The notes: generated by a model from the letters alone, not told the origin. A DNA stretch of 64,000 bases from Harmothoe impar (GCA_947462335.1 OX381715.1:44547472-44611471), one strand, 5' to 3'; counted from the first letter of the stretch, positions 23,073 through 36,300 are shown. Numbers and translations: made by a program.

Positions 23073-24349
23073 CTGTCAGGGAATGTAGTGAGAGTGTTCT
23101 GTTAGCAAGTTGTATTCAGTGTTCGTTGTCTATTAATGTTAAAGCGGCACTACTACCTCAGATATATATAAGTAGTATAGTATGTATCGGAACGGGACTA
23201 TAGTTAAGTACTGTTTATTACTCAATCGACATGCAGCCAATCAGAGGCCTCCATTTGGTCACGTGACCCGTTGCCATGGTAACGTGACCTACTTAGGGCT
23301 CTCAGCCAATCAGAAGCCAGCATTCTGGGTGACCTACTGACCTACTTAGAAGCTCTCAGCCAATGAGAGGCTGGCATTCTGGTAACTATGGTAACGTGAC
23401 CTACTTACGTCACGTGACCTACTTAGGCTCAGCCAATCAGAAGCCGGCATTCTGGTAACTAGGGTAACGTGACCTACTTAGGGTTTGTTTGTAAACAACA
23501 CCACGTGGCTCTCTTGTTTGTAAACAACACCACGTGACACGTGACTGTTTGTAAACAAACAACGTATATATAGAAAAAAACACAACAAGTTCCATCTTAT
23601 GTTAAAATTATATTTTCGAATAAAAAAGCACATCTGTAACAGCGTCTATGTGTAACTACGCGCGTTCTCATTCAAACACTATAACACTATCATACCGTAG
23701 CAGCAGCAGGTAGGACCGGAAGAAAAGCAAGCGCACGAGCAGAAGCGACGACACCATTTGCACCATCCGGCCGTCGCGTTGGTAGCCCTACTACCCGTCG
23801 CGCGTTCCACTGGAGCGGCTTTAAGAGTGACAAATGACGATTCTTTGTCGACGCGACTGCTAACATCAGCAGCATCAGCAGCATCGGCAGCAGCATCGGC
23901 AGCAGCATCGGCAGCAGCGGCAGCAGCCTCGGCAGCAGCGGTAGCAGCAGCAGCAGCAGCGGCAGCAGCAGTAGCGTGAGCATTAGCAACAACAGCAGCA
24001 GCGACAGTAGCAAGGGCGGCAGAGCGGGCACTAGTAGCGTTATCAGCGGCGTCATCGGCAGCCGCAACAGCATCAGCAGCAGCAGCGTCGGCATCGGTGG
24101 CATGAGTAGCTGCATCGGCGGCAGCAACAGCAGCAGTCACAGCCGCAGCGGCAACAACAACAACGTCATCACGACCCGCGTCACTAACAGCCGCAGTAAA
24201 TGCAGCAGTAGCACGCTGAGCAGCACTAGCAGCAGCAGTAGCAGAGGCTACAGCATCAGCTTCACATTCGCGCGCCGCTTCGTCATTCCGCTTCATGTCA
24301 CGGTAGCAACTTTCCATCACGAGGATCTGCAAATTGAGGCGCGCTGCTG

Positions 24350-24395
<46 letters not shown>

Positions 24396-27300
24396 CGTGA
24401 ACGATGATGACGATGCTGAATGTGGTTTCACTCCCCTTATATACCCTTACGCCCCGCCTTTTTTCAAGCCACCGGCCAGCTGCCCCTTCACGGCAGGTCT
24501 TTAGATCAGCCTTAAGTCGCTTACTACGTGGCTCATCATCCCTCTAATCGCATTTTCCAGCCGCCGGCCGGCTGTCTGCTGACGACAGGCGAGGGTGATT
24601 TGTTTTTTTCTTTAGATATAAGCCGCTTACCACACGCGCACCCTCTAGTCACAGACAGAGTGACAGAAAGGGAGGGGGTCGCTTTGTTCACGCTACCTGT
24701 AGTTGTTTTTCTATACACACGCTGAGCCCATGACCCGTTAATCCTTTATACAGGTAACACGCGTTCAACTAATTACCCTATTGTATGACAGTCGGTACAC
24801 GGATTTAATTTTAAACCGCCTTCCCATCTGGGATCCATGTCTGGCGGGGTGGAAGGATCCAGCTGAAAAGTGTGATTAGGGCTTTTGTTTCTCTTATGAT
24901 AGCAGCAGGTCAGCATGCGACAGCTGAAAATGTCACACTCGCCGCTCCTATAAAAGACTGAGATGCGTCTCTCTCTCTTTCCACACGCCCTTCTACTACC
25001 ATCGCCGCCGACACCGCCACCGCCCATCGCCAGCCGACCGCCGCCACCGCCTGCAGACACCGTCATCACGCCGGCAGGGAATTTCGAGCTGAGTCTGCTT
25101 ATTGCTTATTTTTTTTTCTTTGAGCTTTTTGTTTTAAATTTTTTTTTAATTTTCACTCAGTCTTTTTTTTTGTTTCGGAGGAAAGAAATATGGCGCTGCA
25201 GAGGGCGCGAGTTTCTAAAAGACGATCGCGCGAACAAAGCGCCCTCCTCAACTGCCCGGCTATTTTTTTATCTCAAAGGAGAGAGCGTCACGTAGTTGAG
25301 GTTCACGCTTCTTTTGAAGCGTACAAAATTCTCGAGAAATGCAAAGCTGAGCGCCATCGTCGTTATACAAGAGCGGAAAAGGAAAACGTAGCGGCATGGC
25401 CGAGAGCCGTCTTCTCAGAACCGTATTTACTCTACCGTTGCATAATATCCGCTCTCAGCGCCCCCACTCGTTGGGCGTTTCATGAACAGAAAGAGCGCCG
25501 CCACTCTCCTCACCCCGCCTCTTCTTATATAGTGAGAATAAGCGCTATGAAACGATTCCGCAAACCGATCGGATTCTTGGGAGTGACTGCAGCTCCCACT
25601 CGGTGGGCGCGCGTTGTGGCCGACGTGAACACGGTAACTAAAAGTTTCGACGTCGTCACTTGTTATCCCGCTTATTGCAACGCAGCCGAATGGAAGAAGA
25701 TAGGGACGCACTATTTCATACCATACGCACCGATATGTGTTTGTCACCGCCGCGCTCACACACCTTATTGCTTTTTCGAGACGATCCTGTCACAACACAG
25801 AAATAGAAAAGAAAGCGGCAAAGCGACGAGCTTTGCCTAAAGAAAAAAAAAAAAAAAAAAATTAATCTGCGCTTTTCTCCTCCTCCTCCTCCTCCTCCTC
25901 CTCCTCCTCCTCTCTCTCTTCTTTTTTTTTTAAAAATAAATATTTGTATCAGACTCCTCTGGAGTCTGATACAAAACATTTATGACTATTGAGTGAAAAT
26001 AGAATTTTATCGCAAAAAATAAAAAGAAAAAAAAGACACTTCTGCCGCTGCTACTGTGACACCGGCCGGAATCAATAAAAAGGTCGGCGGACTTTTCTCC
26101 ACAACCATTCACCACCGACCGTTCGAGTGAGAAACACAGCAGACAGTCACACACACAACCGCTCTCTGACGCGTCCTGAAAAATGTCCAGTAGTAAAAGC
26201 AAACTCTTCACAGAAATTCATTTCGACGCTCGACTACAAGGACCCTTTAGTTGTATCATTAGCGGTCCGTCGGGTTGTGGAAAATCGCGCTTGGTGGATC
26301 AATTTCTGAGCGACGTGAACAATTTGGTCACGCCGCCGGTGGAAAAGACTTTTTACCATTACGGCGAGTGGCAACCTCTGTTTGAAAAAATGGAAAATCG
26401 GTACGGTGTGGAATTCAGAGAAGGTCTTCCTAGCAAAGAGTCTATAGCGGGAGACGTGGAAGTAGCAGAAGACGCTTTACGACCCCACACTCTACTGATA
26501 TTGGACGATCTGATGAGCAGTTCCAATCAGCAAGTGGTAGCCGACATCTTTACTAAATACTCGCATCACTGGAACGTGAGCGTCATATACATCACTCAGA
26601 ACCTCTTCCAGAAATCACCCGACTTTCGAACTATGAGTCTGAACGCTCACTACATGATCGTTTTCAAGAACCCGCGCGACATGGGGCAAATAGCTAGTCT
26701 GTCTCGCCAGGTGTTTCCGTCCAACGCGGCGGCTCTCTCTAGTATATTTACCCATGAACTCAAGCGACCTCACTCATACCTCCTCCTGGACTTCAAGCAG
26801 TCAACACCTGACGATCTGAGAATACGCTCCTCTTTGACGGCCATACACTCTCAGCTAGTGTTCGTACCGCTAGACAAAAAAAAGAACAACAGAAAGCAGT
26901 AGCAAAAGAAAAATGTCTTCTCATCTACTCGAAAGACACTTTGGTACTCTCAAGCACTTAGCTAAGTGCTCGCCAAAGGACTGCTCGCATCTAATAGACT
27001 CTGGAAGCGACGAGCTGATCGCAGCGTTGAGTGAGATCTGTCACAATTTACTGGTAGGGAACATCCCGCTCAGCGACAAACAACTGGACAAGCTTCGAGA
27101 ATCGGCTGACGTGTTGAGGGAGGTCGGCAAAAAATCTACGCCCATCAAAAAAAAGAGACGCGTCTTGGTACAAGAGGGAGGTTTCCTCATTCCGGCTCTC
27201 ATAGGGATGGCCTTACCGCTTATAAAGAGCATTCTCCGTATATGAGACACGTCATTCGACACCTACTCGCCGACAGCACCACCACTACCGCCACCACCAG

Positions 27301-30300
27301 CGTCATTGCCACCGTCGTCCCCATGACGGACTCAGAGCAGCAACAACACTACAAACGTTTAGCGCTCGTGGATCCTGAGACGCTCTACAAATCATCACGA
27401 GCAGGTCTACTTCATCATGTGCCTGCTGCTGCTGCTACTACTAGCGCTGCTACTACTGCAGTCGCTGCTGCTAGTACTTCTACTGCTCCAAACCTTCCTC
27501 CTCTTCCTGATGAGCGCACTGAAAAGAACGAGAGTTCCGCTCCTGCCACCGCCGCCCGCCTACCCGCCGACATGGCCTATTACCACAAGCAGGCAGAGCA
27601 GTCCCTTCATCCCGACGCGGCCTTGCACCAGGTGCTACAGTTTATCTACAGGGACTTGGATTTAGTGTTGAACGACCCCACTTTGGAATCGCGCGAGAAA
27701 ATGTTGAAATACCGAAGGTTGTTGAATAGATTGCAATTTTTTCTCGCGAATCCCCACAACAGCAACATCTCTTCGTCCTACTCTTCTTCGCCCCCGGCTC
27801 ACCTCCGTCAGTCTGCTGAAGAGGCCAGCGCGTCCCTACTCGAGCGGTTGGCGAACCAAGTTCCCAAGAGGAATCGCCGCCGGACCGTGGAGCTGTACAA
27901 ACAATTGGAGAAATCCGGAGTGATCAAGTGGAACGAGGACGGGGCGGTGCGCGAGATGTCAGGTCGGAGAATACCACCTGAGCATCGCATCAACATAGTG
28001 GACTTACTGAACGACGCCGCCAGGTTCAGGAAGACGGCGCCCAGACCGGCGGGCTACTCGCCGTTCACGAAAGCGCTGCGCGAAGCGGTTCCCACCACAG
28101 ACGCTTTGATCGGAAACCATCTGTATAAAGCGAGCGGACCTGGCCAAAGTTTGGACACACGGCTTGCTGACAGAGGTCGGAAACGACCGAGCTTCGAATC
28201 GGAAGAAGGAGAAGCAGCAGCAGCAGTAGCAGCAGCAGACTCTTCTCTGCAGGTGGTGGACGATCAATCCTCTGACGACGAGGAGGACGACCGTGAACTT
28301 TTCCAAACTCCGACTTCCTATAGGAGCGTGCCACGTAAGAAAAGGAAAGGGCGCAACCGCCTAGCGGCGAGCTCGTCTTTCACGCCCTCAACAGACCCGC
28401 GATGGGCAAACCAGTGAAGAGACTGACCAAGAAGGAAAAAGAAAAGAAGCGCGTAGTAGCTAGATATACCGACGTCAAAGCGCCCTCCAGTTTCACTAGC
28501 GTGACTAAACTCCAGAAACAGCATTTTCGCCACCTGAACCCGGCCGTCATCCGAGATGCTTTAGTGTCGCTGGACGCCTACACTAAACATAAACCCATTC
28601 GGAGAAAATTCGCAAGGAACAAGACTATAACCGGCGCAATCGATCAGCAGTGGCAGATAGATCTTATGGACATGCAAGCTTTGGCGTCTCACAACGACCG
28701 CTTCCGGTACGTGGTGACGGCGATCGACGTTTTCTCTAGGTACGCGTGGGCCGTTCCCATTAAATCCAAGAGCGGCGCTGATGTCACCGAGGCCTTCCGA
28801 GAGATGACAGGCCCTGGCGAGAGACGACCGCGCACTGTTCAGACAGACAAGGGGAAAGAGTTTTTGAACAAGATCTTTCAAGATCACTTGAAGAGCGAGG
28901 GCATAGAGTTCTTCACTGGCGAGAACGACGACATCAAAGCTAGTCTAGTGGAGCGCTTGAACCGCAGTCTGAAGGAGAAGCTGTGGCGTTATTTCACACA
29001 CAAGCGCACGTATCGCTACGTAGACGTACTGCACCATGTAGTGTCTTCTTACAATCGCACTCACCACAAGACGTTGAAAATGGCGCCGGCTCAAGTCAGC
29101 TCGGAAAACAGCGAAACGGTTTTCTACCGACAAGATCTCCCAACTAACAAACAAATCGACGAAATATGGAAAAAGAAGAAAAAAACAAAGACGTCCGCCG
29201 TCGACGTCATCGCTCCGGGTGACAGAGTGAGGATGTTGAGAACCAAAGGCGCCTTCGACAAAGGGTACGAGGGAAACTGGCGCGAGGAAGTGGTCGACGT
29301 TGCTAAGACGTTGGGAAGCAGAGGGTTCGAGCTGAAAGACGACAAGGGCGAGGAGATAAAAGGCGTCTTCTACCCGGAAGAGGTTCAGAAGGTGTACAAG
29401 AGTCGTTACGACAAGAACTACCTGATAGACGAGGTGTTGCGCCGCAAGACCGTCGACGGTAAAGAGTTAGCTTTCGTACGTTGGTTAGGTTACGACGACA
29501 AGTTCAACGAGTGGATCCCCGTCAAAAAAATAACGTAACAAAATGAACATCACTCTACCTAGCAACAGCTCTATGGAGTATTATCCTGACAACAGCTTGA
29601 CGTCTTTCCGAACTCACTTCGACTCGCCGCTCCTTCTGCCCGAAGCGTACGAAGCGGCTCTGACTGAGATCATCCTCCCTACAGAATGGACTAACGTGCA
29701 CGACGACGACTTGATCATCGTTGTTCCTCTGCGCACCAAGGGTTCGCTAGAGGAGGCGATCCAGGTTTTAAAAGACACTAAATTCGCCGAAGGAAAAAAA
29801 CCACAGGTGGCCTGGCGGGAAATGAGAAACGCGAACGGTCTGAGCAAGCTAACGTTCAGCTCAGACTTCCCGCTGAGCTGGAAGGAAGCGAGCTATGTAA
29901 CGGTGGAAGAGATATCAGACACGGCGGAAGAGCAGCAATTGAAACCGGAAACAAAAAGGTTCAAGAGAGAGGTCGACTTGAGACAGACGAATGCCGTATA
30001 CAAGAAGTTCTTGTCCCCGGCGGTGAAGAAGAAGGCGATCAGCGATCAAGCAAGACATATGATCGAAGAGATGGAGAAACACATGGGCGTGCGCAGTTTC
30101 ATGCCAAACATATTCCAGATACCTCCTATTTTCACCGGAAGCAACCACACCCTAGTCGAGCGCTTGAGTGAGACGATGCGAGATGACAGACTAGAGGGCG
30201 AGAGCTTCTTGCTCAAACCGATGCGGATCTTATCGTACGACGCCAAGACGAAACGCGTCACCATCAAACCGCCGAGACACTGCGCTGTCCTGCTGACTCC

Positions 30301-33300
30301 GCATCTCGCATGCGTTCTAGGCTTCGGAGAGAAGACGCGTTTCGCGTCGCCGACTACCGGCGCCTACTCGATGGATGTTTACGGAGACGTGCACTCTGTG
30401 TACATATACACCGACATGATCCAAGAGAGACGTGTGGGCGACATGCAAGTGCCGCTGTTGCGCTGCGTGGCGGTGGACAGAGGCGGAAAGCGTCGAGGTG
30501 GCGTGCAAGCTATCAGTTTTCCCCATTTGGATTATTTCCCCTTGAAATCCAAGAGGTTCACCGAGGTCGGCATCTATTTAAGAGACCGATCCGGTCATTC
30601 CATCCCATTCGGTAGAGGCGAGGTGACCGTGACACTTCATCTGAGACCTATTGAGCGCTGAAAGAGAGAAAAATGATGCGTCAACGCGTTCCGTACTTTC
30701 CACCCAGGCGCACCGACTTCGGCAGAGGGTACAGCGATTACTACAACGCGCAGCTGGGCAACGGCGTGACCGTGTACAGCGGGCGCTCTTTCCAGAGCGG
30801 GCACGGTTTGGGCGGCGCTCTGTTAGGTCTGATGCGCTCGGCTACCCCGCTGTTGAAGTCGGTGGGAAAAACGCTGCTCCGCGCCGGTGTGGGCGTAGCT
30901 AAAGATGTGCTGGCGGGTCGGACTTTAAAGAGCAGCGTGAAAGACCGAGGCGCAGGCGCTCTGAAGAGACTGGCGAGTACGGCGTTCTCGGGAGGAAAGA
31001 CGACTGTCGCGTCTAAGAAAGGGTCGAAACGTCGTCGTGGGCATTCCCCTCAGACGGGTGGTGGCTCTTGCAAGAGACGTAGAGGGGATGTATTCGACCG
31101 GTAAGCGCCTAGGCGTTCAGGTATAAATAAAAAGACTGGAGGCGGTCGGCGTCAGTCTGTCGGCCGCGTGAAGAGAGAACACAATGGCTTACGTACACGA
31201 GAGCAGTAACGAGTGCGCGCTCTCTGAGCTCGACCTGCACACCGTAGCGCCGACTCAGACTACTATCTTAAAGTCGTCTTTCCTGGGGATAGAAACAAAA
31301 AACTCTTTAGAGGATGGAGGTAACATAAATTTCACCATCAACAAGTCGCAAGAGTACACAGACCTCAACGAGAATTACCTTCATCTGGAATGTCAAGTGC
31401 TGAAAGCGAACGGAACGGCGATCGATGACACCGACGCAGTAGCTCCGGTGAACAACTTGGCTCACTCGCTCTTCAAAGACGTGCAAGTCTCCATCGGCGG
31501 TTTCAAAGTGTCTGGCAACACCGAGACCTACCCTTACCGAGCTTACTTGGAAGGGTTACTCAACTACAACAAAGACGTGAAGGACGGCGTCATGAGCGCC
31601 CAGGGGTGGCATGAAGATACGCCCGGTCAGTTTGACACGTTGACTGACGCGAATGCGGGGTACAAAGCGCGCAAGAAGCTAATCTCCAACAAGCGCTTTT
31701 CGCTGATGGCGCGACTGCACTTTGACCTGGCTCATCAACCGAAGCTCATCGTTGGAGAGACGGAAATCAATCTCACTCTGAAACAGGCGGCGCCCTCTTT
31801 CTATCTGATGTGCGCCGCTGACGGAGGCTACAGCTTGAAGATCTACAAAGCAAAGCTCTACGTGCGACGCGTGTTGGTGGCGGACGCTGTAGCGGAAACG
31901 CACGAGAGAGCGGTGATAGAACACGGACCCTTCGACTACCCGGTGAACAGAGTGGAAGTGACGACGTACGCCATCCCTCAAGGTAACAGAGATCACAGCT
32001 ACACGCACTCCAACACAGGCCAGCTTCCCAAGTCGATGATGATTTGCTTCCTGGACCACGACGCCTTCAACGGTAGCTTCACCAAGAACCCGTTCGAGAT
32101 GAAGCATTACGACATCAGCTCGCTTCAAGTGATAGTGAACGATCAGAAAGTGCCGAACGACGCGTATGTGCCCGACTTTAAGACCAAAGCGGCCGTGAGA
32201 GAGTACTTGGCGCTACACACGGAAACGGGGATGTACGAAGGCGCGCGCTCCTGCGGTATTTCATACGATCAATTCCTGAACGGTTACACGGTGTTCCCCC
32301 TCGACTTAACCCCAGACAGATCGCACGACGGGTGTCGCGTGAACCTTATAAGAGCGGGTCAGCTGAGGGTGGAAGTCAGTTTCCGCTCGGCGCTACTAGC
32401 GACAACAACCGTGCTACTCTACTTGGTGTACGACAACGTCGTCGAGCTGACCCGAGATCGACACCCCATCACCGACTACCACATGAACTGAAGACAAGAC
32501 CGCGGTACTTGGCGTATCGTATGAACACGCTTGAAATAAGCAGAGTGTTGAAGGAAAACGTTCACACAAAACATCGTTTCCTGGGCGTTTTCTCTTGTGA
32601 CACTATTCCGAAGCACCCTATCAAAGACACTTGTTTCGTGAGCAACACAGATCCGCAACATTTACCAGGTCAGCATTGGGTGGCGTTTTACGTGTCGAGC
32701 ACGGGTGAAGTGTACTACTTTGATTCTTTCGGCTTACCGCCGCTGAGTGCGGAGTTCTTGTCCTTCGTGGAACGCTCTGCTCCGTTCAAGTGGCAAAGAA
32801 ACCGCATTCAACTACAAGACACTTCTGCTGACACCTGTGGACCTCATTGCGTTCATTTCCTAATTGAAGCATGTCGAACAAGAAACCCCAAGAAGTGCGT
32901 CATGCGCATGAGCAGAATCCCAAAGCTGAGCGACCGGGTCGTGAGTCAGAAGCTATCGATGATGCTGTTGTGACGGGTTGTTGCGATGGCGGCCGTTTCA
33001 TGGAAGCAAAGATTCTCTGCCTTGCCGAAATGGTGTTGGATTTATCCAAAGTCGTGCAATGTGTATTGGAGAGAACTCGTCCGGGGTGTGGTGGTGCGAG
33101 TGACGGCGGCGTGAGACTTTGCGGCCTGTTGAGTTGCTGCAAATCGAAGAAGCAAGCTAAAAAAGCATAAACTTGTGTGTTTTTTCTGATTGAAATGAAA
33201 ATAAAGAATAAAATGAAAAGAAAAGAAATTATCTTGTTGTGTTTTTATTTCTATAATACAAGCTACATAACTTTTTTTTCGTTTGTTTGTTTACAAACAG

Positions 33301-36300
33301 TCACGTGTCACGTGGTGTTGTTTACAAACAAGAGAGCCACGTGGTGTTGTTTACAAACAAACCCTAAGTAGGTCACGTTACCCTAGTTACCAGAATGCCG
33401 GCTTCTGATTGGCTGAGCCGAAGTAGGTCACGTGACGTAAGTAGGTCACGTTACCATGGTTACCAGAATGCCGGCCTCTGATTGGCTGAGAGCTTCTAAG
33501 TAGGTCAGTAGGTCACCCAGAATGCTGGCTTCTGATTGGCTGAGAGCCCTAAGTAGGTCACGTTACCATGGCAACGGGTCACGTGACCAAATGGAGGCCT
33601 CTGATTGGCTGCATATCGATTGAGTAATAAACAGTACTTAACTATAGTCCCGTTCCGATACATACTATACTACTTATATATACTTCACTTTCTGCATATT
33701 TATAAAGGGTCTTCCTAGTACAGTGTACTAGTAAGATCTCAATCTAATTTGTCACTTTTAACTGTGCTAAATTCAAAGATATAGACCAGAAAAATTAGAA
33801 TTCTTCAGTATTCTATCCAGCACTTAATTACATCAACAAGGTAGCGCCATCTGTAATGTTATACCAGGTAATTGTAGACTTTCAGAATTGGGGTCTTGTA
33901 TTTCACATATCAAGAATCTGATGCCAACATAAATGGCAGATTACAAGAGGGAAAGGGTTATACAATCTTCTGAGATATATATGAAGAAAATGTAGGTTTG
34001 AGTGTTCCAACTGATACATGTACAGCAGCTTTAAGGAAAAGACCAAACATACTCATCTAGAAGTTAATTTTTTAAAGGTATATGCCAGGGTCTACGCATA
34101 AGGCACATGGTGGCAAAAAAAGGAAATTAACTAGAACCATGATAAAAGCATGTCTTCCTGTTGAATATGTTCTAACTCATCTTTATTAACCCTTTAAATA
34201 CTGCACATCTTGTCACTGTGTTTTGCCACTGCCAAAAGTTATGCGCTACTCTATTATGACCCATCTGGGCCGACTAGAAAATATTTGAATGAGTCCCCAA
34301 CTGTATTAATTTATCAATGAATCACTATAATTAAATTGGTCATAGCTCATTGGTTTCACCTATGACAACTCATTTTTAGGCATTGATTATGTCAAAGATA
34401 ATCTTCTCTAAACATCTGAGAAGTTTGGTTGGGATATTATTAGTCAATTTTTCATAAAGTTCAAAAATGTTGAAAAAATGGGGTTTGCACCCATGCATGG
34501 CAGTATATCAAAATCTATCGCTATGGGTATTGATATTTTTGTTTTTATCACATCATCGTACATCAAACTAAAATTGTCCCAAGTGATTAAGAGATACTGT
34601 TGGTAGAATAGAATCCCCCCTCCTGTCCTCCCTGGTTGCAACGCCCCTGTCTATCCATGTACATATCGCACTAGTGGACAGACTAATGGGAGCGTCAACA
34701 AGAAAATCTGTCCGGTCTTTAACTATCTTAAAGCGTACAATCTTAAAAACATTAGAATATAGAATTTAAGAATGTCTATGATAGGCCTACAGGCCCTACA
34801 GCAATTAATAAAGGCAAGTGTGTTGTCAAGTTTCATAAAAAGAAAGAAAAAAGGGGGGTTAGGGGGCAGAGCCCCCGATATAGACAACAAGACTACCAAC
34901 TGAACAGCACAACATGTGTCCCCATTATTAGTGGCGCCGTCTTGCAGAGATAGCCAGAAGAGATGGCATGTTTGTTTCTACTTGTCTGCTGACAGCTTCT
35001 TAAAGGTACACTTACCAGCTATAAACCAGCAGCTCAGGAAGAGACTGATGCAGCCATCAAACGGGTTCACATTGGCCTTCTTGTTCTCCTCGGCGTTAGG
35101 GTCCTTGTTACGGTCTCTGACCTGAATTAAACATTGTACATAATTGTTAACCACATTCTGCACTGATGGAGTTCTCTATTGCTAACAACAGTGCATTGAA
35201 GCGTATTATCCACACACCCTCACTTCCTCTCCCACTGACATCCATATCTGCCATAGCTATGCTATCTCTATTTGTGACTATACATTTATTATGGGTTATT
35301 ACGCACCATTCCTATGATGTTGGCTAGTGATTTGATGAGGCCGAACACGCCCCAGACGACGAGATATATGGGGATGTAGCGCTCCCGCGGGCATTGCTGC
35401 AGTTTCAGAGCACCTAGTGGGCATTAGGTAGATACATCATTAGCAGCAGGTAAGGTCAATGGTTTCATGTGGAGTAGGCCTACATATAACTGCATGTCTA
35501 CTGATCTACTATATGCATGATGATTATTAGCATGGGAACAAACATCTAGGAACGTTCAATAGGTTCATGTGGCAAGAAATTGTTATTTTATAGGATAATA
35601 GTACTGTTGAAAGATATGTTTCACGTTTCTAATGTGAACACCATGGTTCCTGAGGCGCTTACCGATGATGATCATGGCGGTGGGAAGAGCGAGAAGGATG
35701 GCACTCCATATGGCCAGAACAACTGTGGAAGATATACAGAAATAATATCACAAACAATATTAATGTACCATTATATATTCCCCAAAATACTTCAGACAAA
35801 GGTTCATGAGTTTTACCCCGTCGACTGGGCTATATTACGACTGATCTTAAACAGGTGAAATAACACAGTCTGAGTACTCATTTGTGTTTTAACCACTCTT
35901 GAATAAAAGTAAGAAAATCAAATTGAACTGTTGAATACTGAAGTGGGCTATTCCTTGGAGCGTCAAAATACATGGTTTCTGATGAGTGTACTTGTGGACC
36001 AATGCATGGTACTAGTTGGTACTGTAGTACATGCCCTGATAAGACAGTAAGCATAGAGTATAGGCCTAAAGGTAACCCTTATTTTTCAGCTCATATGTTG
36101 TGTGTTATGTTACATATGAACCATGAACCTTTTCGTCAATTCTCTTATTGATAACCATGATTTCTCATCTTACGTGTGCTGCAGAGAGTGACTTTGACGG
36201 CTTTTTGGATAAAATCGGCATTGCCATCGGAGCTGTCTTTCATGGCCTTGATCCGGCCATAGATGGAATCATAGCTCGGCGGCGCATCGGACTGTGCTGA

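Larger units (their letters stand above)
25841..26182. other. Intergenic region with A-run, CTC repeat, hairpin, promoter
   Basis: Holds an ~19-base A run, a (CTC)n microsatellite (25878-25915), an AATAAA (25935-25940), a perfect hairpin (25943-25975) and the AATAAAAAG promoter-like motif (26073-26090) for the ATPase cluster. Confidence 0.6.
23171..33674 (+). mobile_element. Polinton/Maverick (adintovirus-like) element, 10.5 kb
   Basis: A large self-synthesising-type DNA transposon with virus genes. It begins AGTAGTATAG and ends CTATACTACT, has ~394-bp TIRs, and is flanked by TATATA (23165-23170, 33675-33680; the AT repeat makes 6-8 bp possible). A 6-bp duplication and AG/CT ends fit Polintons. 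Gene order: Ala-rich ORF (minus), unknown 216-aa ORF, ATPase, pX-like, 391-aa protein, integrase, minor capsid, pVI-like, major capsid, protease, small Cys-rich ORF. No protein-primed DNA polymerase B is found, although one is usual. Frames are open, so the copy is young. Confidence 0.92.

Noticed and set aside
23690..24127. Leu-rich minus-strand frame ([13 protein letters not shown]).
   Set aside because: Shadow frame of the GCN repeats of the Ala-rich ORF; no start context or other features.
25427..25759. Minus-strand open frames over the 216-aa gene and other Polinton genes.
   Set aside because: They overlap well-supported plus-strand genes, lack domains and have no promoter.
23171..33674. 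Classification as a herpes- or adenovirus integration.
   Set aside because: Capsid, ATPase, chromodomain integrase and TIR/TSD pattern fit Polinton/adintovirus; no adenovirus or herpesvirus core replication genes are seen.
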